Source: Erwinia sp. SLM-02 (lineage in GTDB: Bacteria; Pseudomonadota; Gammaproteobacteria; Enterobacterales; Enterobacteriaceae). Taken from it: DNA of 64,000 nucleotides. The position numbers were made by a program, and so were the translations under genes. Of the stretch, positions 53,721 to 60,899 are shown in pieces; the stretch's first letter is position 1, and each line of letters opens with the position of its first letter. The notes beneath the pieces are model-generated. The model saw only the letters and a program-made list of their open reading frames with translations, searched no databases and was not told the origin of the DNA. The stretch covers positions 744,001-808,000 of the forward strand of contig NZ_JAQISN010000002.1 of NCBI RefSeq assembly GCF_037450285.1, given 5' to 3'.

Positions 53721-55346
53721 TTACTCATCATCTTTATCATCATCCGCCTGTTCCAGTACGCTGTAGGCCACCGCGCAGAACAGCGAGTTCAGGCGCTTCA
53801 TATCGCCCAGCAGCCCCAGGTGCAGCGAACTGGTTTCGATACTCTGCACGTTATGCTGATGCAGCCGATCGACGTGAGCATGGGAATAGCGGCGGTTGGT
53901 GATGCGGAAGCGATGCTTCGAACGGCGCAGACGCTTGGCGCTGGTCAGATCGCGGGAGAGGAACACCGACAGGCTGAGGCGCAGATTGCTGGTTAACAGC
54001 TCAAGCTGCGCATCCAGCTCCTGCATCCCTTCAACGGAGAACGCCCGCCGCGCGGCCAGCGATTTATCCGCCACGTCGCCGCTCATGCGCTCAAGAATAT
54101 CCCCGGACTGCTCCAGGTTCAGCGCCATCTCAATGATTTCGGCCCAGCGGCGCGAATCCTCTTCCGGCAGGTCTTCCTTCGGCATCTGCGCCAGATAGAG
54201 TTTTATCGCCGTGTACAGCACGTCGACATCATCATCGAGTTTGCGGATCTCCCGATCCTCACGCAGTTCACCGTGAATGACCTTGCTGAACGTCGCCAGC
54301 ATCTGCTCCAGCACGTCACCCATTCGCAGCGTTTCACGGGCCGCATTGGCCAGCGCCAGCGCCGGGGTATCCAGCGAGCTGGTATCAAGGTGTTTCGGCT
54401 TCAGCCGCAGGTCGTTTTCCGGCTCCTCACGGATAAGGCGCTTACACAGCCCGGCCATCGGCTCGGCAAACGGCACCATAATCACACAGCGGATCAGGTT
54501 GTAGAAAACGTGGAAGAAAATGACCAGTTCTTCATCGCTGACCGGCAGCTTCGCCAGCCAGTCCGCCAGCAGATCGATAAAAGGCAGCACCAGCAGCGAA
54601 CCGATAAATTTAAACAGCAGGCTGCCGAGCGCAACGCGTTTTCCGGCCGCGTTCGACGTGCTGTTGTTGAGCATCGCCAGCAGCCCGCTGCCGAGGTTGG
54701 CCCCGATCACCAGGCACAGCGCCACCTTAAACGAAATCACGCCGGTGGCGGTCAGCGTGGCGGTGATCAGCACCGCCGCCAGGCTGGAGTAGCTGATAAT
54801 GGCAAACACCGCGCCGATCAGCGCATCCAGCATCACATCGCCGGTCAGCGAGGAGAACAGCACTTTCACCCCGGACGCCTGGGTGATCGGCGCGGCGGCG
54901 GCAACAATCAGCTGCAGCGCCAGCAGGATCAGCCCAAGGCCGATGCTGGCCCGCCCCAGCTGCCCGGCACGGGTCTGCTTGCGGCCGAGGAAGAACACCA
55001 CGCCGAAGAAGATAAACAGCGGCGAAAGCCACGACAGATCGAAGGTCAGGATACGGGCCATCAGCGCCGTACCGACATCCGCGCCGAGGATCACTACCAG
55101 TGCAGGCGTCAGCCCGACCAGCTCCTGAGCAACAAAAGAGGTGACCAGCAGCGTGGTGGCGTTGCTGCTTTGCACCAGCGCGGTCACACCGATCCCGGCG
55201 AGGAACGCCATCGGTTTTTTTTCCACGCTGCGGCTGAGTACCCGCCGCAGATCGGCGCCGTAAACGCGCATGATGCCGGTACGCACGATGTGGGTTCCCC
55301 ACACCAGCAGCGCCACGGCAGAAAGAAGATTTAACAGGGTTAACAC
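53721..55346 (-). CDS. yjbB: Na+/phosphate cotransporter-type protein YjbB
   Basis: A 541-residue protein. The N-terminal two-thirds has paired NaPi-2b-type membrane repeats with the QSSNATT motif (VTALVQSSNATTLLV) and the related ISYSSLAAVL. The C-terminal cytosolic part resembles PhoU (helical, with acidic metal-binding patterns such as EDREIRKLDDDVDVLY). E. coli YjbB promotes phosphate export when overproduced. In E. coli it is adjacent to metH; here a phosphorus-type ABC operon has come between them. A hairpin lies 35 bp upstream of its start. Confidence 0.94.
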   Translation of the reverse strand: MLTLLNLLSAVALLVWGTHIVRTGIMRVYGADLRRVLSRSVEKKPMAFLAGIGVTALVQSSNATTLLVTSFVAQELVGLTPALVVILGADVGTALMARILTFDLSWLSPLFIFFGVVFFLGRKQTRAGQLGRASIGLGLILLALQLIVAAAAPITQASGVKVLFSSLTGDVMLDALIGAVFAIISYSSLAAVLITATLTATGVISFKVALCLVIGANLGSGLLAMLNNSTSNAAGKRVALGSLLFKFIGSLLVLPFIDLLADWLAKLPVSDEELVIFFHVFYNLIRCVIMVPFAEPMAGLCKRLIREEPENDLRLKPKHLDTSSLDTPALALANAARETLRMGDVLEQMLATFSKVIHGELREDREIRKLDDDVDVLYTAIKLYLAQMPKEDLPEEDSRRWAEIIEMALNLEQSGDILERMSGDVADKSLAARRAFSVEGMQELDAQLELLTSNLRLSLSVFLSRDLTSAKRLRRSKHRFRITNRRYSHAHVDRLHQHNVQSIETSSLHLGLLGDMKRLNSLFCAVAYSVLEQADDDKDDE

Positions 55347-55382
55347 CGGATATCGACCTCACAACGTCTGTAACATTATCAA

Positions 55383-55407
55383 ACGCAAAGCGGCACGCGC
55401 TTTGCGT
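55383..55407 (-). terminator. Hairpin between ABC operon and yjbB
   Basis: The perfect ten-base arms ACGCAAAGCG and CGCTTTGCGT have a five-base loop. On the minus strand it is followed by TTGATAATG, a poor U-run. It may be a weak terminator of the ABC operon, so some read-through into yjbB is possible. Confidence 0.5.
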
Positions 55408-55463
55408 CCTAACGCTGTAAGTTTAGCCGATATAGCGAAAAAATCTTTTTAATCAGCGTGATA

Positions 55464-56456
55464 TCAGGCAACTTCCCGCATCGTTTGCTTATCAAGCACT
55501 AAGCCTACCGGATAGCCCGCCGGGTGCAGATCGTCCACCGAGCGGTTCAGCACATCCACCAGCAGCTCCATATCCTGCACGCCGACCCGATAACGAATCA
55601 CGTTGCCCAGCAGGCTGTGGCTGATAATTGACGCCGGGATACCCTGGTCCGGCGGGCACAGCCGCATTGATTCCGGACGGACAGCAACCTGACCGCTGAA
55701 CCGCTGGCCGGTCAGCTTCAGCGCCTGCTCGGCGCTCAGCAGATTGTAGTTGCCCATAAATCCGGCGGCGAACAGATCGGCAGGCTGGGTGTACAGCGCT
55801 TCGGCGTTGCCGCTCTGCACGATTTTGCCTTTGTTCATCAGCACAATCCGGTCGGACATCGTCAGCGCCTCTTCCTGATCGTGGGTGACGAACAGGGTGG
55901 TGAGATTCAGCTCCTGCTGAATGCGACGGATCTGATCGCGCAGATGGCGGCGAATACGCGCATCCAGCGCCGACAGCGGTTCGTCCAGCAGCAGCAGACG
56001 CGGGCGGGTCACCAGCGAGCGCGCCAGCGCCACGCGCTGACACTGGCCGCCGGAGAGCTGATGCGGATAGCGGCGGGCGAAATCCACCAGCTCAACCAGC
56101 TCCAGCGCTTCCGCCACCCGCTGCTGGATCTCGGCGGCGGGCAGCTTTTGCATCTTCAGACCGAAGGCCACGTTGCGCTCAACGGTCATATTGGGGAACA
56201 GCGCGTAGCTTTGGAACACCATGCCGATGGCCCGCTTCTGCGGCGTCACCGGCACAATATCCTCTCCCCGCAGCAGAATACGGCCGCTGTCGACGGTGGT
56301 CAGTCCGGCGATGCAGCGCAGCAGCGTGGATTTACCGCAGCCGCTTGGCCCCAGCAGCGTCACCAGTTCGCCTTCTTCCGCGCTGAATTCAATATCCTGA
56401 AAGATGCTGGTGGCGCCATAGCTCTTATTCAGTTGGGTCACATGTAAATACGACAT
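55464..56456 (-). CDS. ABC importer ATPase (PhnT/Fbp-like)
   Basis: A 330-residue ABC ATPase, last gene of the operon. Walker A is GPSGCGKST, the signature is LSGGQCQRVALARS, Walker B is LLLLDEPLSALD, and the switch His is in FVTHDQEE. The C-terminal TOBE-type domain (FSGQVAVRPESMRLCPP) is typical of importers for iron, spermidine, sulfate and 2-aminoethylphosphonate. A two-base gap to the permease gene indicates coupling. Assignment to phosphorus compounds comes from the operon and its Pho box, not from this protein. Confidence 0.92.
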   Translation of the reverse strand: MSYLHVTQLNKSYGATSIFQDIEFSAEEGELVTLLGPSGCGKSTLLRCIAGLTTVDSGRILLRGEDIVPVTPQKRAIGMVFQSYALFPNMTVERNVAFGLKMQKLPAAEIQQRVAEALELVELVDFARRYPHQLSGGQCQRVALARSLVTRPRLLLLDEPLSALDARIRRHLRDQIRRIQQELNLTTLFVTHDQEEALTMSDRIVLMNKGKIVQSGNAEALYTQPADLFAAGFMGNYNLLSAEQALKLTGQRFSGQVAVRPESMRLCPPDQGIPASIISHSLLGNVIRYRVGVQDMELLVDVLNRSVDDLHPAGYPVGLVLDKQTMREVA

Positions 56457-56458
56457 CG

Positions 56459-57244
56459 TCAGCCTCGTTCACGGTTCAGGGTATTAGCCAGCCAGGTGAC
56501 CAGCAGGACAACAACGAAATAGGAGATAACCAGCGCACTGCTGAAGTGCCCGCTGCTGTTGCGGACGTTGTAGAGGTAAACCTGCAGCGTTTCAAAACTG
56601 GTGCCGACCAGCAGGTTAGCGAAGACAAACTCACCGATCAGGAAGGAGAACGATAGCAGCACGGCAATCGTCGCCCCTTTACGCAGGTTAGGCAGCACCA
56701 CCAGCAGCGCGGCCTGCCAGGTGCTCGCGCCCAGCAGGTGGGCGGCATCGATCAGCTCACGCAGGTTAATCGCCTGCATATTGTTGGCGATGGCACGATA
56801 GATAAACGGCAGCGCGATAGTGAAGTAGCAGCCAATCAGGATCCACGGCGTGCCGGTCAGCATCAGCGGCGGCGATGAGTACAGCTGCAGCAGTCCCACC
56901 GAGGACACCACCGGCGGAATGGCAAACGGCAGCAGGATCAGGATATTCATCACCGCGTCGAGTTTCGGGAAGTAGTAAGCGATCACAAACATGGTCGGCA
57001 GCACCAGCAGCAGCGAGAACAGCAGCGAACCGAGGCAAATCAGCAGCGAGTGCCAGAGGGCCACCAGAAAACGCGGATCGCTCCACAGCTGGACCAGCCA
57101 CTTGAGGGTTAAGCCGTCGGGCAGAATCGTTGCGCCCCAGCGGGTAGCCAGCGCGTAGAACAGCGTGGCCACCAGCGGCAGCGCGAGGATAACAAACACC
57201 AGCCAGACGATTATCCGGTGATAAACGTATTCACTTTTCGACAT
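56459..57244 (-). CDS. ABC importer permease 2 (PhnV-like)
   Basis: A 261-residue inner-membrane permease of the binding-protein-dependent type (BPD_transp_1) with six hydrophobic segments. The EAA-like loop that contacts the ATPase is ELIDAAHLLGASTWQAALLVVLPNLRKG. It ends in a short basic tail (LNRERG). It lies 13 bases after the first permease gene. Confidence 0.9.
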   Translation of the reverse strand: MSKSEYVYHRIIVWLVFVILALPLVATLFYALATRWGATILPDGLTLKWLVQLWSDPRFLVALWHSLLICLGSLLFSLLLVLPTMFVIAYYFPKLDAVMNILILLPFAIPPVVSSVGLLQLYSSPPLMLTGTPWILIGCYFTIALPFIYRAIANNMQAINLRELIDAAHLLGASTWQAALLVVLPNLRKGATIAVLLSFSFLIGEFVFANLLVGTSFETLQVYLYNVRNSSGHFSSALVISYFVVVLLVTWLANTLNRERG

Positions 57245-57257
57245 TGTTCCTCCTGCC

Positions 57258-58100
57258 TCAGCGCGCGTACTGATAGCTGCGACGCACCAGCCACTGATGA
57301 ACCACGGTGATGATCGACATCAGCACCACCAGCAGCATCGCCAGCGCGCTTCCCATGTTGGGATCGAGCGAAACGTCGCCGGAGACCAGCGCCGCAATAC
57401 GAACCGGAATGACGTTATAGTTGCCGGTGGTCAGCGCATAAATCGTGGCGTAAGCGCCCAGGGCGTTCGCCAGCAGGATCACGAAGGTGCCCACCAGCGC
57501 CGGGGTCATTACCGGCAGACCGACGTGCCGCCAGTAGCGCCAGCGGCTGGCACCGAGCAGGGCGGCCGACTCCTGCCACTCCTTTTTCAGCCCGTCAAAC
57601 GCCGGATAGAGCAGCAGGATGCCCAACGGGATCTGGAACCAGGTGTAAACCACAATCAGCCCGTCGGTGGAGTAGAGCTTAAAGCCCTGCATGATTTCGT
57701 ATTTACGCATCAGCAGCGTCAGGCAGCCGTTCAGGCCGAGCAGGATGACGAAGGCAAACGCCAGCGGCACGCCGGCAAAGTTGCTGGTCATATTGGTAAA
57801 CGACATCAGGAAGCGGTGCAGCCTGCCGCCGCCGAGCTGATGCAGCGAATAGCCGCCCAGCAGCGCGATGAGGAGGCCATACACGCTTGACCAGAATGAG
57901 ATATCCAGCGAGAAGCGTATCGCCTGCTGGTAAAACGTGGAGGTGAGGATGTCGGTGTAGTTGGCCCATCCCCAGGCCTCGTTCATCTCGCTGTAGAAGC
58001 TGTTAATCGCAATCCAGACCAGCGGCGCTATCTGAAAAGCGATGTAAAACACCGCAAACGGCAGCAGGCAAAGCAGCGCAAGCCCCTTTCCTTTCGTCAT
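57258..58100 (-). CDS. ABC importer permease 1 (PhnU-like)
   Basis: A 280-residue inner-membrane permease with six hydrophobic segments. The EAA-like loop is KEWQESAALLGASRWRYWRHVGLPVMTPAL. Its ATG overlaps the stop of the phosphodiesterase gene (ATGA), so translation of the two is coupled. It pairs with the second permease as the transmembrane heterodimer. Confidence 0.9.
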   Translation of the reverse strand: MTKGKGLALLCLLPFAVFYIAFQIAPLVWIAINSFYSEMNEAWGWANYTDILTSTFYQQAIRFSLDISFWSSVYGLLIALLGGYSLHQLGGGRLHRFLMSFTNMTSNFAGVPLAFAFVILLGLNGCLTLLMRKYEIMQGFKLYSTDGLIVVYTWFQIPLGILLLYPAFDGLKKEWQESAALLGASRWRYWRHVGLPVMTPALVGTFVILLANALGAYATIYALTTGNYNVIPVRIAALVSGDVSLDPNMGSALAMLLVVLMSIITVVHQWLVRRSYQYAR

Positions 58101-58912
58101 GCCAGCTCCCCCGACCGCAGCAGCGGCGCACAGACCGGCTTATCGTGCGGTACGCCGAGGATCTGACACACCGTGCCGCACAGCTCGGTTTGCTTCGGTG
58201 CGGCGTCCTCGCGCAGGGAAAACGCGGAACCGAAGACGAAGAGCGGTACCTGTGTTTCTTCCGGCAGGGTGCCGCCGTGACTGCGGTCGTCGTTCATACC
58301 GTGGTCGGCGGTGACGATCACCTGGTAGCCCTGGCGCAGCCACTCCGGCATCCACTGCGACAGATAGCCATCGGCCATGCGCGCGCGGTTGCGGTACTGG
58401 GAGGAGGAAAACCCGTGCTTGTGTCCGGTATCGTCGATGTTCATCGGGTGGATCAGCAGAAAGTCGGGCTGGTGGTTCAGCCGCAGGCTTTCGGCATCTT
58501 CAAACAGGTGCGAATCGGGATAAACATCATCCGAGTAAAAGTGGCCATACTGAATCGGCAAATCGATAGCTGCCGTATGACGATCGCGGGCGGGGACAAA
58601 CGGCGTGCGGTTGTACAGCTCGCTGACCCAGTGATAGGCGGCCGCCGCGGTGGTCAGGCCGCCCTCACGGGCATAGTGAAAAATGCTTTGCTGCGTGCTC
58701 AGTCGACTGACGCCGTTGTGAATAATGCCGCTTTTCACCGGCGTAATGCCGGTGAGGATGCATTCATACAGCGGGCGCGAGAGCGACGGCAGCTCGCAGG
58801 TGATCTGGTAGCGCTGCCCGTTACCCTGCGCACATTCCGCATGAAGATAGCCCATTGCATCGCGTGCAACCTGAAAATTAAGCCCGTCCAGCACTACCAG
58901 AATCGTTTTCAT
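58097..58912 (-). CDS. Alkaline-phosphatase-superfamily hydrolase (NPP/PhnA-like)
   Basis: A 271-residue hydrolase of the nucleotide pyrophosphatase/phosphodiesterase and phosphonoacetate hydrolase branch. Metal ligands are Asp9 (VVLDGLN), Asp163, His166 and His168 (IDDTGHKHG), and Asp205 and His206 (TADHGMND). The likely nucleophile is Ser45 in PSLSRP, aligned with the Thr of PhnA (PSFTNP). There is no signal peptide, so it acts in the cytoplasm on the imported compound. It is much shorter than PhnA (about 400 residues). The substrate (phosphodiester, phosphonate or phosphate ester) is inferred only as phosphorus-containing. Confidence 0.88.
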   Translation of the reverse strand: MKTILVVLDGLNFQVARDAMGYLHAECAQGNGQRYQITCELPSLSRPLYECILTGITPVKSGIIHNGVSRLSTQQSIFHYAREGGLTTAAAAYHWVSELYNRTPFVPARDRHTAAIDLPIQYGHFYSDDVYPDSHLFEDAESLRLNHQPDFLLIHPMNIDDTGHKHGFSSSQYRNRARMADGYLSQWMPEWLRQGYQVIVTADHGMNDDRSHGGTLPEETQVPLFVFGSAFSLREDAAPKQTELCGTVCQILGVPHDKPVCAPLLRSGELA

Positions 58913-58921
58913 CGTGTGGCC

Positions 58922-59986
58922 TTATTGCTTCATGTTAATGATGACGTTTTCCTGCCACATGCGCGGCAGCGCTTTCGAGGCTTTATCCCAGGCGGCCTGG
59001 TCGGCAATCGGGTGAGCGTTTTTGTACTCGCTGGCCGGCAGCAGTTTGGCCTGCACATCTTCCGGCAGGGTCAGATGCTCGGCGCGGATTGGACGGGCGT
59101 AGCCGCGCGCCAGGTTGATCTGACCGGCGTCGGAGAAGATATATTCACGCGCCAGTTTGGCGGCGTTCGGGTGCTTAGCGAATTTATTGATGATGGTGGT
59201 GTAGCCCGAAGTGATGGAACCGTCGGAGGGGATCACCACTTCAAAGCGGCTGCGGTCAATCTGGTCACGGTAGTTCAGGCCGTTAAAGTCCCAGACCACG
59301 GCGACCTGGATTTCGCCTTTTTCAATGTTGGCAATCACCGGGTCGGTCACGCCCAGACGGCCTTCTTTCGCCAGATCGCTAAAGAAGTCCAGCGCCGGTT
59401 TCAGGTTCTTCTCGTTGCCGCCCAGCGCGTAGCTTGCCGCCAGCACGCCGTTTGCCGCCTGTGCAGCAATGCCGACATCGCCGATGGTGACGACGTATTT
59501 GCCTTTTTTCAGATCGGCCCAGCTGCGCGGAATATCCTTCACCTGGTCTTTATTGATGATGAAGGCGATGGTGCCGGTATAGGCCAGCGCCCAGTGGCCG
59601 TCTTTGTCCTTCGCCCAGTCAGGAATTTGGTCCCAGGTGCTCGGTTTGTAAGGCTGGGTGACGCCCTTCTGCACGGCTAACGGACCAAATGAAGCCCCCA
59701 CGTCACCGATATCGGCGCTGGCATTGCTTTTCTCAGCGGCGAATTTGGCAATTTCCTGCGCGGAGGACATGTCGGTGTCGCTGTGCTTGATGCCGTACTT
59801 GCTGGTGATATCTTCCCAGGTGCCTTTCCAGTTAGCCCAGCTGTCTGGCATGCCGACGCTGTTGACCTGACCTTCCGCACGGGCGGATTTTTCAAGCGCC
59901 GCCAGATCGGCGTCGGCAGCCCAGCTGCTGGCCGAAAACGACACAACGATGGCACTGGCTAACACGGATGCGAACAAAGATTTCAT
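58922..59986 (-). CDS. ABC importer periplasmic binding protein (PhnS/Fbp-like)
   Basis: A 354-residue exported solute-binding protein, first gene of the operon. The signal peptide ends SASSWA, with cleavage after about residue 23. The fold is the iron/thiamine/spermidine/AEP-binding type (QVNSVGMPDSWANWKGTWEDIT, TWDQIPDWAKDKDGHWALAYTGTIAFIINKDQ, SITSGYTTIINKFAKHPNAAKLAREYIFSDAGQ). The paired C-terminal tyrosines that bind ferric ion in FbpA are not evident, which argues against iron. The ATG has GGAG at normal distance. Expression is predicted from the PhoB-type promoter upstream. Confidence 0.9.
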   Translation of the reverse strand: MKSLFASVLASAIVVSFSASSWAADADLAALEKSARAEGQVNSVGMPDSWANWKGTWEDITSKYGIKHSDTDMSSAQEIAKFAAEKSNASADIGDVGASFGPLAVQKGVTQPYKPSTWDQIPDWAKDKDGHWALAYTGTIAFIINKDQVKDIPRSWADLKKGKYVVTIGDVGIAAQAANGVLAASYALGGNEKNLKPALDFFSDLAKEGRLGVTDPVIANIEKGEIQVAVVWDFNGLNYRDQIDRSRFEVVIPSDGSITSGYTTIINKFAKHPNAAKLAREYIFSDAGQINLARGYARPIRAEHLTLPEDVQAKLLPASEYKNAHPIADQAAWDKASKALPRMWQENVIINMKQ

Positions 59987-60019
59987 ACTAATGCTCCAGG
60001 TGATAGGGTTAATGGCCTT

Positions 60020-60033
60020 CTGGACTAGTCCAG
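60020..60033. promoter_or_regulatory. GntR/UTRA operator 1 (downstream of start site)
   Basis: CTGGACTAGTCCAG is a perfect 14-bp palindrome. It lies just downstream of the predicted start of the ABC operon, so a bound repressor would block transcription. A close copy occurs at 60094-60105. Confidence 0.85.
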
Positions 60034-60046
60034 CAAGAACCGAGCC

Positions 60047-60080
60047 AATCTAACCTGGCACAGTGAATGTTTTATGACAG
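60047..60080 (-). promoter_or_regulatory. Pho box and -10 of the ABC/phosphodiesterase operon
   Basis: On the minus strand CTGTCATAAAACATTCAC (60063-60080) matches the 18-bp Pho box CTGTCATAWAWCTGTCAY at 16 positions, with a perfect first half. TAGATT (60047-60052) follows after exactly 10 bp, the spacing of PhoB-dependent promoters, where the box replaces the -35. This is strong circumstantial evidence of phosphate-starvation induction. Confidence 0.8.
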
Positions 60081-60093
60081 CGCGCGCTGGCTG

Positions 60094-60105
60094 TGGACTA
60101 GACCA
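60094..60105. promoter_or_regulatory. GntR/UTRA operator 2 (upstream of Pho box)
   Basis: TGGACTAGACCA differs from operator 1 by one base. The two operators are 73 bp apart centre to centre, about seven helical turns, so a dimeric repressor could loop the DNA between them. It also lies about 90 bp before the regulator gene and may give autoregulation. Confidence 0.8.
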
Positions 60106-60194
60106 GCAACTCCTGCCAGGATCGTAAGCGGTACGGCAAGGCGGGTTACGCGCGATTTATGTGCAGACTCGCACTAATTTGAGGCTCTGATGTG

Positions 60195-60899
60195 ATGAAA
60201 CCATTAACTGTGGATGTCATTTGCCGGTCGCTGGCCGCCCGTATTCGCCAGGGCGACTTCGCCGACAGCGGCCGCCTGCCCGCCGAGCGCATCCTGAGCG
60301 AGCAGTTCTCCACCACCCGCATTACGCTGCGTGAGGCGCTGGGCCAGCTGGAAGCGGAAGGGATGATTTATCGCGAACTGCGCCGGGGCTGGTTTATCGC
60401 CCCGCCGAGGCTGGCCTACGATCCGCTGCTGCGCAGCCACTTTCACGCCATGGCCGAACGTCAGGGGCGCAGCGCACGCACCGAGGTGCTGGATGCGCAG
60501 ACGGTGGCTGCAGAAGCCGGGCTGGCGGCACGGCTGGAGATGCAGGAGGGAGAGGAGGTTTATCGTATTCGCCGCCTGCGGCGGATTGACGAGCGCGCGG
60601 TGCTGTACGTGGAGCACTATCTGAATCCGCGCTATTTCCCGCAGCTGCTGGAGCACGACTTAACGCGCTCGCTGACCCAGCTTTATCAGGAAGAGTACGG
60701 CATTCGCTATGGGCGCGTGGGTTTCACCATGCTGCCCGCGCCGCTGCCGGACTTCGCGGCCCCGGCGCTGAAAGTGGCGGCGGGCAGCCCGGCGCTGTTT
60801 ATCACCCGGCTGAACCGTGACCAGCACGACCGGGTGATAGACTGCGACTGCGAATACTGGCGCTATGATGCGCTGTATATCGCCGTCGAGGTTGATTAG
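60195..60899 (+). CDS. GntR/UTRA-family regulator (PhnR-like) of the ABC operon
   Basis: A 234-residue HutC-subfamily repressor. The N-terminal winged helix is RLPAERILSEQFSTTRITLREALGQLEAEGMIYRELRRGWFI, and the C-terminal UTRA domain (VLYVEHYLNPRYFPQLLEHD, FITRLNRDQHDRVIDCDCEYWRYDALYIAVEVD) binds the ligand. The layout, divergent from a PhnSTUV-like set, resembles Salmonella phnR. A GTG three bases upstream of the ATG is a second possible start. Its stop codon overlaps that of metH. Confidence 0.9.
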   Translation: MKPLTVDVICRSLAARIRQGDFADSGRLPAERILSEQFSTTRITLREALGQLEAEGMIYRELRRGWFIAPPRLAYDPLLRSHFHAMAERQGRSARTEVLDAQTVAAEAGLAARLEMQEGEEVYRIRRLRRIDERAVLYVEHYLNPRYFPQLLEHDLTRSLTQLYQEEYGIRYGRVGFTMLPAPLPDFAAPALKVAAGSPALFITRLNRDQHDRVIDCDCEYWRYDALYIAVEVD

